A stretch of DNA of 36,703 bases from Bacteroidota bacterium (GCA_016194985.1 JACQAK010000159.1:1-36703); one strand, 5' to 3'. Shown: positions 7,887 through 15,795, counted from the first letter of the stretch. Notes: generated from the sequence alone by a model not told the origin. A program made the numbers and translations.

Positions 7887-7915
7887 AATTTAGTGTTATC
7901 TTACTGATTTTCAAA
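7885..7915 (-). promoter_or_regulatory. Bacteroidota-type promoter for the regulator-toxin-CBASS genes
   Basis: On the minus strand TTTG (7915-7912) is followed after exactly 19 bases by TAAATTTG (7892-7885). This fits the phylum's -33 TTTG / -7 TAnnTTTG promoter consensus with normal spacing. The -33 element overlaps the stop codon of the metallophosphoesterase gene. Predicted start of transcription is near 7880, inside the inverted repeat, about 48 bases before the ATG. Confidence 0.7.
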
Positions 7916-8669
7916 ATAAAATGGTCTTTTTAGTGTTAAATAATAAATGTTCGTTATTTTGGACATAACCTAACTGATTAGTAATCAAATTAGTGCTTCC
8001 TAGTTTAAAATCAGGGGTATTTTGGTGATGATGCCCGTATATCCAATAATTAATATTTGATGTTTCAATCATATCAAAAAGTTCAACCGCAAATGCATCA
8101 CTCAACATGCTTCCTTTGTATTGTTCCGGATAATTCATAAATGTTGGAACATGATGCGAGACAACTATTAAATTTTCGGAGGTATTGCCAAGTAATTCTT
8201 GCTTGATAAAAGAAAGACTTTCTTCATGTAACTGATTAAAATGATTAGATGAAAAACGATTGCCGTTAAACTTAATCACTTGAAAATCGCTCATTCCTCT
8301 TTCTATTTGCCACTGATGCTCAAGGCTGATTTTTGACCAAAGAATAGAGAAAATCAAATTAGTATTTCCATGCTTAATAGATATATTATTTACTAAGAAT
8401 ACATTATCTCTAATTTGTTCATTAAGTATACCGCTCCTTTTTGCGGCATCATAATAATAGTACTCATGATTACCCGGTAACCAATAGGTTGTTTTAAAAT
8501 TATCGGAAACATAATCAAAGAAATCATTATGCTTATCCATTATAGCAAATGGTACAATATCTCCAGCCAACAATAAAACATCGCCCTTTGGTAATAAAGG
8601 GTTTGCTTTAAGGAATTCCTTGTTTTGAGGAAATTCTAGATGAAGATCTGATGCATATTGTAATACCAT
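7911..8669 (-). CDS. Metallophosphoesterase of calcineurin-like fold
   Basis: All motifs of the two-metal phosphoesterase family are present in order in 252 residues: SDLH (7-10), GD (36-37), GNHE (66-69), a later VVSHHVPT and the closing YGHHHQN. These proteins hydrolyse phosphate mono- or diesters; the substrate cannot be read from sequence. There is no signal peptide. The gene begins one base after the hsdM stop, so the two are co-translated, and its stop overlaps the next promoter. A cytosolic phosphodiesterase between restriction and cyclic-nucleotide genes invites the idea that it degrades signal nucleotides or DNA ends, but nothing in the sequence proves that. Confidence 0.85.
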   Translation of the reverse strand: MVLQYASDLHLEFPQNKEFLKANPLLPKGDVLLLAGDIVPFAIMDKHNDFFDYVSDNFKTTYWLPGNHEYYYYDAAKRSGILNEQIRDNVFLVNNISIKHGNTNLIFSILWSKISLEHQWQIERGMSDFQVIKFNGNRFSSNHFNQLHEESLSFIKQELLGNTSENLIVVSHHVPTFMNYPEQYKGSMLSDAFAVELFDMIETSNINYWIYGHHHQNTPDFKLGSTNLITNQLGYVQNNEHLLFNTKKTILF

Positions 8670-8670
8670 T

Positions 8671-10233
8671 TTAAGCTCCTAATTCTTTTAAATATTTATC
8701 CATTTCTGTTTGAACTTTCTTAAGTTCTGTTTCTAGTTTCACAATTTCTTTTTGAACTGCTTTAATGTCTACTTCAGCTTCTTCCTCAAACGTATCAACA
8801 TAGCGTGGTATATTTAAGTTAAACTCATTTTCTGCTATCTCTTCAAAAGTTGCAACGTAACTGTATTTTTCTTCTATTACTCCAGGAGCTAATTCGCCTT
8901 TATTAAATTTGCGATAAGTATCAACTATCTTTTCTATATCAGCATTGCGTAGCTTGTTTTGGTTTTTCCCACTTTCGTATTGTTGGCTAGCATCAATAAA
9001 TAATACATTTTTGTTTTTCCCTTTTCCACGGTTAAATATTAATATAGCAGCAGGAATACCAGTACCAAAAAATAAATTAGCAGGCAATCCAATTACTGCT
9101 TCTAAAATATTTTCTTCAATTGTTTTTTGTCTAATTTTTCCTTCACTACTTCCACGAAATAAAACACCGTGCGGAATAACAACACCCACTTTTCCTTTTC
9201 CTTCATAGGTTGTTTCAATCATGTGAGAGATAAATGCCCAATCACCTTTACTCTTTGGTGGAATACCTCTCCAAAAACGATTGTATTTATCTGTTTCAGG
9301 ATCAAAACTTTTTGCTGTTTTATTTTCCTCCTTGTCATCTACTTTTCCCCATTTATCAAGTGAAAATGGAGGGTTTGCCACAACAGTATCAAACTTCATC
9401 AAGGCATCACCTTCTTTTAATTTAGGATTACGAATGGTATCTCCCCAACGAATAATAGCATTATCGAAACCATGTAAAAACATATTCATAACTGCTAATG
9501 CCCACGTGCTACCATTTGCCTCTTGTCCGTATAAAGAGAAATTATCAGAACCAACTTCCTTTCCGGCTTTTATTAATAATGAACCTGAACCGCAAGTTGG
9601 ATCAGAAATCCTTGCTCCGGGTTTACTTTTAGTTAACTTAGCTAATAAGGTTGAAACTTCGCTAGGAGTATAGAACTCACCTGCTTTTTTACCTGCATCA
9701 CTAGCAAAATTTGAGATTAGGTATTCATAAGCATCTCCAATAATATCATTCTTTTCTAAATGAGAAGGAGTTAAATCTAGAGTACTAAAGTCTATTAATA
9801 AATTTTTTAAACGAGTATTTTTATCCTTTGCATCACCTAAGTTACTGCTATTAAAACTGATGTTACGGAAAATGCCACTTCCGTCTTCGCTACTTAATTT
9901 CTCACGATTTGCTTCTTCTAAATCCGTTAAAGCAATGTCAATCAATTCACCAAGATTACTTTCGTTACGGTGTTCGTATAAATACTCGAAAGTACTGTTT
10001 TCAGGAACCACAAAGCGTTCTAAACTCATAGCTCTTGCTGCGCGTTCCTTATCTCCTTTGTATTTTTCAAGATGTTTTTGATAAATATCTCTATGTACAT
10101 CACTTACATATTTTAAAAATAACATAGTTAAAATGTAATCTTTGTATTGACTTGGATCGATGATGCCACGGAATGTATCGCAAGCTTTCCAAACGATTTG
10201 GTTAATGTCTTTTTGAGTGATTTTATTTGCCAT
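8671..10233 (-). CDS. hsdM: Type I restriction-modification DNA methyltransferase subunit HsdM
   Basis: HsdM transfers methyl groups from S-adenosylmethionine to adenine N6 within the site picked by HsdS. The 520-residue protein has the N-terminal helical HsdM domain (about 5-150), GEFYTP (185-190), the SAM-binding DPTCGSGSLL (211-220) and the catalytic NPPF (287-290). A C-terminal coiled coil (about 485-517) should dock to HsdS helices. All residues needed for catalysis are present and the length is typical. It follows the half-HsdS gene by 8 bases and runs into the metallophosphoesterase gene. The full HsdS lies far downstream at 1775-3034, and no HsdR appears in the window. Confidence 0.95.
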   Translation of the reverse strand: MANKITQKDINQIVWKACDTFRGIIDPSQYKDYILTMLFLKYVSDVHRDIYQKHLEKYKGDKERAARAMSLERFVVPENSTFEYLYEHRNESNLGELIDIALTDLEEANREKLSSEDGSGIFRNISFNSSNLGDAKDKNTRLKNLLIDFSTLDLTPSHLEKNDIIGDAYEYLISNFASDAGKKAGEFYTPSEVSTLLAKLTKSKPGARISDPTCGSGSLLIKAGKEVGSDNFSLYGQEANGSTWALAVMNMFLHGFDNAIIRWGDTIRNPKLKEGDALMKFDTVVANPPFSLDKWGKVDDKEENKTAKSFDPETDKYNRFWRGIPPKSKGDWAFISHMIETTYEGKGKVGVVIPHGVLFRGSSEGKIRQKTIEENILEAVIGLPANLFFGTGIPAAILIFNRGKGKNKNVLFIDASQQYESGKNQNKLRNADIEKIVDTYRKFNKGELAPGVIEEKYSYVATFEEIAENEFNLNIPRYVDTFEEEAEVDIKAVQKEIVKLETELKKVQTEMDKYLKELGA

Positions 10234-10241
10234 TTTATTTT

Positions 10242-10808
10242 TTAGTTTAATGAGGTTAGTAATAATTGTTGAACATATTGTTCTTTTAAATCAGCTAATT
10301 GTTTTTGAATACTTTGTTCTAATTTTTTTAATGCGTTTATTTTTAAGATTGAATTTTGTTTATCAATATTAGGAATAAGTAATTCCATTTCTGATAAAGT
10401 AACTTTAGATATTGATTGAACAGCAGAACCAATTGAATTAGTTTTTAGCCATAACTGAGTGTTTGGATGATTAATATACCATGATAGAAATTCAGACGAT
10501 ATCTTTTTTTTGCAATCAGGTTTAATGCGGATAACCATAAACGTGGATGAAGCAACACATAAGCCATTTCTTTCTTCGTAAACAGTAGCGAAATTTTTAT
10601 TGCCTTTAGCTGCAATTAAAATATCTCCATGTTGAAGAAGATGTCTCTCTGTTTGATTTGTTAATTGAAGGTCAGGAATTAATGAAGTATTTAGTTGACC
10701 ATTTTCATTAAAATGTTTACCTTGTAAGTATACAATACTTCCAAAGGAATCAGGCTTTACATAGATTCCTGACTGGATAGATGCGATATTTTGTAGTGTC
10801 GTTTTCAA
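10242..10808 (-). CDS. Single-TRD half specificity subunit of type I restriction (HsdS-like)
   Basis: This 189-residue protein is one target-recognition domain plus one helical arm: it starts LKTTLQNIASIQSGIYV, has the IVYLQGKHF and LQHGDILIAAKG strands of an HsdS TRD, and ends in a coiled helix (LEQSIQKQLADLKEQYVQQLL). Full HsdS proteins contain two such units; halves can work as homodimers reading a symmetric split site. I start it at the TTG at 10808, not at the further upstream TTG (10844), because a TATATTTG promoter element lies between them and the HsdS-like part begins right here. It is the first gene of the operon, 8 bases before hsdM. With the complete hsdS downstream, the methyltransferase could have two specificities. 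It may also be a remnant left by recombination. Confidence 0.75.
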   Translation of the reverse strand: MKTTLQNIASIQSGIYVKPDSFGSIVYLQGKHFNENGQLNTSLIPDLQLTNQTERHLLQHGDILIAAKGNKNFATVYEERNGLCVASSTFMVIRIKPDCKKKISSEFLSWYINHPNTQLWLKTNSIGSAVQSISKVTLSEMELLIPNIDKQNSILKINALKKLEQSIQKQLADLKEQYVQQLLLTSLN

Positions 10809-10830
10809 TTTATTTCGAGTAATTCGTCTA

Positions 10831-10838
10831 CAAATATA
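10831..10838 (-). promoter_or_regulatory. -7 promoter element ahead of the half-HsdS/hsdM genes
   Basis: TATATTTG on the minus strand matches TAnnTTTG and is placed so that transcription would begin around 10825, some 17 bases before the chosen TTG start. I see no clear -33 element, so the call depends on the -7 match alone. Confidence 0.45.
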
Positions 10839-10945
10839 CTTCAAATCTGAATAGAAAGATATTTAATTTTGAGTACACGGATTACAAATTTTATCTTTTT
10901 AATCTAAAACATTGAAATACAGTAATATAAAATTTTAAACAAATA

Positions 10946-12073
10946 ATGAACAATGTAAACTTTAAACGAAAAGATCTTTATGATCTTATTTGGTCAACTC
11001 CCGTAACATCAATTTTAAAAAAGTATGTACTTTCTTATACAGAGTTTAAGAAAATTTGTACTCAAATGGATATTCCCTTGCCTAAAGCAGGGCATTGGGA
11101 AAAACTAAAAGCAGGAAAAGAAATTGAATTTTTTGAATTACCTATAGATTATAAAGGAGCAGATGAAATTTCGTTAACACTAAGAGAAGAGGGGGATGAT
11201 AGCTTAAAAGGAAAGTTATCTCCTGAAGAAGTTTTAAGAGATGAAATTGAAAGTGATCCATCACTTGATATTGTTGTGCCGGATAAACTTACAAAGCCGC
11301 ATAAACTAATAGTTGAAACTAAAACGGCACATTTCAACAATGAAAACCGTTTTAGCAAAAATTTCACAGGTTATTTAAGGAGTCCATTAAGTATTTCTGC
11401 AACCAAGGATAATTACAATAGAGCTTTAAGAATAATGGATACGTTTATTAAAGCAATGGAGCAACGAGGACATCTATTTCAACTAACGAATGAATCAGTT
11501 CAAGTTGTAATTTATGGGGAAGAATTTTCAATTGCCATTAGAGAAAAAAACAAAAGAATTCCAAAACCTAAAACTAATAGCTGGCAAGAATATGATTATA
11601 TCCCATCAGGAATATTAGTCTTTTCATTAAGAATTAGTTATCATAATATTGAGTGGGCAGACGGAAGACAACCATTAGAAAATCAAGTGTCAAAAATTAT
11701 TGCTAAGCTTGAAATGAAAGGTGCAGAAGAAAGAGCGGATACATTAAGAAGAGAAAAAGAAAGGGAAATAAGAGACGAACAAAACCGCATAAAGAAGATT
11801 AAAGAAGAAGAAATAGAACAGGAATTAGTGAAATTCAAACAGCTTAAACTAAAGGCGGAACGTTGGCAGGAAGCTTGCCAAATTCGGGCGTATTTGGTGG
11901 ATATAGAAGCAAAAGCAACCAAAGAGCAATTGATTACCGAAGACCTCACAGAATGGCTAAAGTGGGCACACAAAAAGGTGGATTGGTATGATCCGAATAT
12001 TGAAGCAAAAGATCCATTAATGGAGGGGGTGGATAAGGTAAATTTAACCTTTAAAAAATCCAGTTATTACTAG
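10946..12073 (+). CDS. Defence-associated protein with N-terminal helix-turn-helix-like YDLIW domain and coiled coil
   Basis: The first 60 residues (RKDLYDLIWSTPVTSILKKY, then ICTQMDIPLPKAGHWEKLKAGK) match a motif common in uncharacterised bacterial proteins, usually read as RxxLYxxVWxxP...IPxPxxGxWxKxxAG, which looks like a small DNA-binding helix-turn-helix unit. A middle alpha/beta portion follows (about 130-250), then a long charged coiled coil (about 260-310) and a short C-terminal part. No catalytic motif is visible and there is no signal peptide. It is divergent from the restriction operon across a 137-base gap and convergent with the nuclease gene, sharing the CTAG in which both stop codons lie. 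It may be a regulator or a defence component, and I am not able to say more about its role. Confidence 0.8.
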   Translation: MNNVNFKRKDLYDLIWSTPVTSILKKYVLSYTEFKKICTQMDIPLPKAGHWEKLKAGKEIEFFELPIDYKGADEISLTLREEGDDSLKGKLSPEEVLRDEIESDPSLDIVVPDKLTKPHKLIVETKTAHFNNENRFSKNFTGYLRSPLSISATKDNYNRALRIMDTFIKAMEQRGHLFQLTNESVQVVIYGEEFSIAIREKNKRIPKPKTNSWQEYDYIPSGILVFSLRISYHNIEWADGRQPLENQVSKIIAKLEMKGAEERADTLRREKEREIRDEQNRIKKIKEEEIEQELVKFKQLKLKAERWQEACQIRAYLVDIEAKATKEQLITEDLTEWLKWAHKKVDWYDPNIEAKDPLMEGVDKVNLTFKKSSYY

Positions 12074-13485
12074 TCCTTTTCTAAAATAGCTGTTATTTCC
12101 CTAAAGTGAATTTTATAGAACTCGTGAAATTTAATTAACTCCTCTGTTAGTCTTGTTAGTCGTATCAAATCATCGGCATCGGGGTAAAAAATACTCTTTT
12201 TAATATGGCCTTTACATTCTTCCAGGGAACTGAACGAATCTGTTTTATCTATGTAGCCGTAGCCAACATAATGGCCATTCTCGATAACAATAAGGCTCCG
12301 TTCGTTAGTGGTTTTACCATGATCTACTAGAGCAAAATGCTGGTCTTTAAAGATAATGCTGTCTATTATTTCCTGAGCTCTTTTATTATAACTCAGGATC
12401 TCTTCTTCTTCAGCGCAAATGCCTTTGCACTTTTTTATCTTATGGTTAAAGCAGATGGCTTCGTCGCTGGTTAAATGGCAGTAGCGCAAACATAGTTCAT
12501 ACTCCTCAAGCCATTTTTCTAACCGTTCGCGTGCTGTTGAATAATTTACAAAGGACACTAAGGGGTTCTCAGATCCCTCATAATCTATTATCTTAAAATT
12601 AATAATTCCTTTATCATCCTTAAACCAATCGATGGTGTGAGTAAACAAATCGGCTTTGCGCATTCGGTTATACTTGGGCTTGTGCTTTTTTATTTCTTCG
12701 GCTTCGTGCAATAAGGCTACTAATTCGCTCCCGGTTTCTACAAAATCAACATTGTACAGATCATTGAGCATTTTCTTGCTCTTGTGTTCCTTGCTATTGA
12801 AATGACTCATTGCCCGGTTATACATATTCACGCTTTTGCCGATGTATATAATTTCCTGTTCTTTGTTGAGGAAGTAATACACGCCGCAGGTTTCGGGTAA
12901 TTTATTTAAGATGTATTGTTTGATCTTATCAATACGTCTGGTCATTAATTCTTCTACACCCTGATTTTTGTATTGCGGGTGCATGCTTTTGAGTTCGAGC
13001 AAGCGGTCAAATAATTTAACGGTGGCATCCACATCTCCTTCTGCCCGGTGTCTGTTCTCTACATCAATACCAATGCTTTCACATAATTTCCCGAGGCTGT
13101 AGGATAATTTTCCGGGCATGAGTTTGCGGCTTAATCGCACGGTGCATAGGGTTTCCCGTTTGTACTTATATCCTAATCCTGCAAACTCGTCTTTAATAAA
13201 GCCATAATCAAACCCAACATTGTGAGCCACAAAGATCTTCCCTTCGGTAAGTTCTATTATTTTTTTAGCCACTTCATGAAACTTGGGGGCATTGGCTACC
13301 ATCTCGTTGGAAATACCGGAAAGACTAATGAAATAGGGACTGATATAACACTCGGGATTAATGAGTGTAGTAAATTTTTCCACTACCTGCAAGCCATCAT
13401 GTATGGCAATGCAAATTTCAGTAATACGTCCTCGTTTGTATTCGTATTTACCGCCGCAGGTTTCTATATCAATAATGGCAAACAT
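12070..13485 (-). CDS. Two-domain nuclease: DnaQ-like 3'-5' exonuclease fused to a UvrC-type GIY-YIG endonuclease
   Basis: Residues 1-165 are a DEDDh exonuclease: DIET (Asp6, Glu8), Asp93 in HNVGFDYGF, and His146 with Asp151 in HRAEGDVD. Residues 199-280 are a GIY-YIG domain (GVYYF at 201-205, YIGKS at 214-218, Asn223-Arg224), the fold that in UvrC and Cho cuts DNA beside a lesion. Residues 340-380 contain a cluster of cysteines (CLRYCHL, CFNHKIKKCKGIC) found in this family. Such DnaQ-Cho fusions are widespread in Bacteroidota and probably act in nucleotide excision or DNA repair; the precise substrate is unproven. All catalytic residues I can place are intact. The start codon sits at the edge of a 24-bp palindrome. 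It is probably a core gene bordering the defence island. Confidence 0.92.
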   Translation of the reverse strand: MFAIIDIETCGGKYEYKRGRITEICIAIHDGLQVVEKFTTLINPECYISPYFISLSGISNEMVANAPKFHEVAKKIIELTEGKIFVAHNVGFDYGFIKDEFAGLGYKYKRETLCTVRLSRKLMPGKLSYSLGKLCESIGIDVENRHRAEGDVDATVKLFDRLLELKSMHPQYKNQGVEELMTRRIDKIKQYILNKLPETCGVYYFLNKEQEIIYIGKSVNMYNRAMSHFNSKEHKSKKMLNDLYNVDFVETGSELVALLHEAEEIKKHKPKYNRMRKADLFTHTIDWFKDDKGIINFKIIDYEGSENPLVSFVNYSTARERLEKWLEEYELCLRYCHLTSDEAICFNHKIKKCKGICAEEEEILSYNKRAQEIIDSIIFKDQHFALVDHGKTTNERSLIVIENGHYVGYGYIDKTDSFSSLEECKGHIKKSIFYPDADDLIRLTRLTEELIKFHEFYKIHFREITAILEKD

Positions 13486-13506
13486 CCATTACAAATGTAA
13501 TGGATG
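13483..13506. repeat. 24-bp perfect palindrome covering the nuclease start codon
   Basis: CATCCATTACA (13483-13493) is followed after two bases by its exact reverse complement (13496-13506). The minus-strand start codon of the nuclease gene is the last three bases of the palindrome. The minus strand also reads TACATTTG across the centre (13499-13492), a match to the -7 element TAnnTTTG, though no -33 element is seen. It could be an operator, or a hairpin hiding the start codon. Confidence 0.7.
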
Positions 13507-13522
13507 CAGTTGTATGTGTTTG

Positions 13523-13553
13523 CTATAGATTGTAGCATTTTACAATACTATAG
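13523..13553. terminator. Imperfect inverted repeat in the gap between the DUF1801 and nuclease genes
   Basis: CTATAG and TTGTA on the left (13523-13534) pair with TACAA and CTATAG on the right (13541-13553), with one small bulge and a 6-base loop. It lies after the DUF1801 stop in the minus direction and upstream of the nuclease gene, so it may end the former transcript. It is AT-rich and weak, so the call is tentative. Confidence 0.35.
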
Positions 13554-13613
13554 TAAAAAGTTGATTTCAAAATTATTAGACGAATGTTTTGTATTAAATA
13601 ATGCTTATAACTA

Positions 13614-14039
13614 TCAGGTCTGAGCCTCAAACCCATATATGATAGCATCTTCAAGTATGTTGATGTTTATATCCTTTAGCGCTTTAAACTTAATGCAATA
13701 TCCGGTTATGCTTGCTTTACCTATTTTGCTGCTATATGTTTTGGCTAAGTAGGTCTTATCATTGATGCCAAGGATATAGACAGAGATGCCTGTTTTGTTG
13801 GCACTGATACCAATTTGATAAAACTCTCTGGTTTTTCCATCCGCATATGTTATAGTGTAATGTCCATATCCTATATTAGGATTAGAAACAACTTTGTTCT
13901 CTTCGTTTTTACCATCCAGAAACCATAATTGACAAGCCGGCATTATTTTCAGAATGAGGTGATGCAAGGTTTGCATATCATTCCGTTTTGGTTCGGGTTG
14001 ATCGTTAATATATTCTTTGATTTGTTCTTGTATATTCAT
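13614..14039 (-). CDS. DUF1801 family protein
   Basis: This 141-residue protein has the layout of DUF1801 (YdhG-like) proteins: N-terminal helices with MQTLHHLILKIMPACQLWFLDGKNE, a beta-rich middle with GYGHYTITYADGKTREFYQIGISANKTGISVY broken into strands, and a closing LKDININILEDAIIYGFE helix. The biochemical role of the family is not established; members resemble iron chaperone frataxin-like folds. There is no signal peptide. It stands alone, with gaps of 128 and 184 bases to its neighbours, so it is probably monocistronic. Recognition is by pattern of the conserved helix and strand order. Confidence 0.72.
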   Translation of the reverse strand: MNIQEQIKEYINDQPEPKRNDMQTLHHLILKIMPACQLWFLDGKNEENKVVSNPNIGYGHYTITYADGKTREFYQIGISANKTGISVYILGINDKTYLAKTYSSKIGKASITGYCIKFKALKDININILEDAIIYGFEAQT

Positions 14040-14223
14040 ATAAATGACAGATTGTTTTTGTCTGTATTATACATTTATTATTAATGGTTCGTTTTGAAAA
14101 CTAATGTGTTGATTAATCGTGACTTCTCAACGTTTAAATAAAGATATAAGGTTTCTATGGATATGCAAAATGAAAGTAAGCTTCTAGAAACAACCTTGAA
14201 CTTGGATCCCAATTACATGGCTT
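14040..14223. other. 184-base intergenic stretch without a recognisable gene
   Basis: The only structure I see is a small ACAGA/TCTGT inverted repeat (about 14046-14065) near the DUF1801 start. No RNA gene, promoter of the TAnnTTTG type or open frame of note is visible. Confidence 0.4.
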
Positions 14224-14646
14224 TTAATAGGAAAATAAATGCTTATAGCTGTTTCTATAAATAAAAATCAGAAGACATGTATTTACAAATAGAATTAAAC
14301 TTAAAATTTTCGTTACGATAGTGATATCGAAACAAAAGTTTATAATTACTATTTGTGAAATAATGAATAGATAAAAAAGAAGTGCAATTTTTCTGGTAAA
14401 AGGAATGATAAGTGCAATAGCCACAATGATTTGACTTAGCGCAATAGTTTTTGCATAGGTTGGAGAAATTGAATGATAAAGCCACATAAAATTTACGGGT
14501 TTTAGATCTTTTAATAATGTGTGTTGAAATCTATATGAAGTTGTCGGGAGCGATAATTGATAACCTAGTAATTTTGCAAATCCATATAGCGTGAAAACGA
14601 TTGAATTTAAAAAGATTAAAACATATGTGGATAGTTTTTTTATCAT
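14224..14646 (-). CDS. Small four-helix membrane protein, DoxX-like
   Basis: The 140 residues form four hydrophobic segments at about 8-29, 66-82, 87-106 and 108-130, with a short soluble loop after the first. The FTLYGFAKLLGYQL stretch in the first segment resembles the start of DoxX-like proteins, a family of four-helix inner-membrane proteins of unclear role often linked to redox or thiol metabolism. The charge pattern (KK at the N terminus) supports the N terminus inside. No partner gene is close. An overlapping minus-strand frame at 14255-14485 is a shadow. The family call is tentative, but the membrane topology is clear. Confidence 0.7.
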   Translation of the reverse strand: MIKKLSTYVLIFLNSIVFTLYGFAKLLGYQLSLPTTSYRFQHTLLKDLKPVNFMWLYHSISPTYAKTIALSQIIVAIALIIPFTRKIALLFYLFIISQIVIINFCFDITIVTKILSLILFVNTCLLIFIYRNSYKHLFSY

Positions 14647-14752
14647 AATTCAAGATACTGGAGATGCATAAAAATAATTTATTCTATCAAATAATCGGTA
14701 TTGCCAGTAATTTTCCTTAGAATTTAAATCCTATAACTATCATTTATTTAGC

Positions 14753-15778
14753 CTATGCATTTACCAAAGGCGCTACGCGTTGTCCAATCAACTCAATGGA
14801 TTGTATCAGTTTTTGGTGCGATAAGGAGGCATTATCCATTTGAAACGTAAATCGGGAAATACCACCTAGCGCTTCGCTGTGTCTTAGTATTTTTTCGGCT
14901 ACTTCTTCGGGGCCTCCAACCAGTAAGGCTCCCTTCGGTCCGTTTTGTGCGTCAAAATGATTTCTAGTCACCGGAGGCCAGCCGCGTTCTTTACCAATTC
15001 TGGTAAAGGTTTCGGCATAGCCCGGATAAAAATCATCAATGGCTTCTTCTTTGTTGTTGCTCACATAGCCTAAGGAATGCAATCCTACCTTTAATTGATC
15101 GGGAGAGTGCCCGGCTCTTTTGCCTGCTTCTCTGTATAGATCTACTAAAGGTCTAAAGCGATGTGTTTCTCCGCCAATGACGGCTACCATTAAGGGAAGG
15201 CCAAGGGTTCCGGCCCTTACAAAGGATTCGGGCGTTCCACCAACACCTAACCAAATTGGAAAAGGGCTTTGTAACGGACGAGGATAAATAGCCTGATTGT
15301 TTAATGCCGGTCTGAACTTGCCCGACCAGGTAACGGTTTCGTGATCGCGAATGGTTAAAAGAAGGTCCAGTTTTTCAGAAAACAAAGCATCGTAATCGTG
15401 CAAATTGAAACCAAACAAGGGAAAGGCTTCTGTAAAGGAACCACGACCCACCACCATTTCGGCGCGGCCTTTCGAGATAAGATCAAGGGTTGCGAAATTT
15501 TGAAATACCCTAACAGGGTCGGCCGCACTTAGCACGGTTACCGCACTGGTTAAGCGAATGCGACTAGTACGGGCTGCTGCAGCTGCCAGAATCATGGTAG
15601 GAGCAGAGTCTAAAAATTCTTTGCGGTGATGTTCGCCAATACCAAATAGATCTAGCCCGGCTTTATCGGCACATTCTATGCGTTGTAGCAATTGCTCCAG
15701 AGCGTCCATGCTTTTAGCAGCGGTATTTGTATCATGGCCAACTGATGCGGCGGCAAAACTATCGATTCCTATTTCCAT
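14753..15778 (-). CDS. LLM-class flavin-dependent oxidoreductase (bacterial luciferase-like)
   Basis: This 341-residue protein belongs to the luciferase-like monooxygenases, TIM-barrel enzymes that use reduced flavin and oxygen. Typical features are GLDLFGIGEHHRKEFLDSAP (about 40-60), IRLTSAVTVLSAADPVRVFQ, GRAEMVVGRGSF, and PIWLGVGGTPES before the flavin site. Its substrate is unknown. The gene stands alone on the minus strand. Its base composition is visibly richer in GC than its neighbours (around half G+C against about a third), and it prefers codons unlike theirs, which suggests transfer or a constrained, highly expressed gene. The ATG at 15778 gives the normal family length. Confidence 0.92.
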   Translation of the reverse strand: MEIGIDSFAAASVGHDTNTAAKSMDALEQLLQRIECADKAGLDLFGIGEHHRKEFLDSAPTMILAAAAARTSRIRLTSAVTVLSAADPVRVFQNFATLDLISKGRAEMVVGRGSFTEAFPLFGFNLHDYDALFSEKLDLLLTIRDHETVTWSGKFRPALNNQAIYPRPLQSPFPIWLGVGGTPESFVRAGTLGLPLMVAVIGGETHRFRPLVDLYREAGKRAGHSPDQLKVGLHSLGYVSNNKEEAIDDFYPGYAETFTRIGKERGWPPVTRNHFDAQNGPKGALLVGGPEEVAEKILRHSEALGGISRFTFQMDNASLSHQKLIQSIELIGQRVAPLVNA

Positions 15779-15795
15779 ATTCTTTTTTTCTTACA

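Noticed and set aside
9281-9673. Plus-strand open frame of 130 residues
   Set aside because: It is antisense to the hsdM catalytic region, including the SAM-binding and NPPF motifs, so a shadow.
10844-10844. TTG at 10844 as start of the half-HsdS gene
   Set aside because: The next codons overlap a TATATTTG promoter element, and the HsdS-like sequence begins at the later TTG (10808).
14255-14485. Minus-strand open frame of 76 residues overlapping the DoxX-like gene
   Set aside because: It is the same strand in another frame; the overlapping frame gives clean membrane segments while this one is an irregular Ser/Tyr/Asn-rich product.
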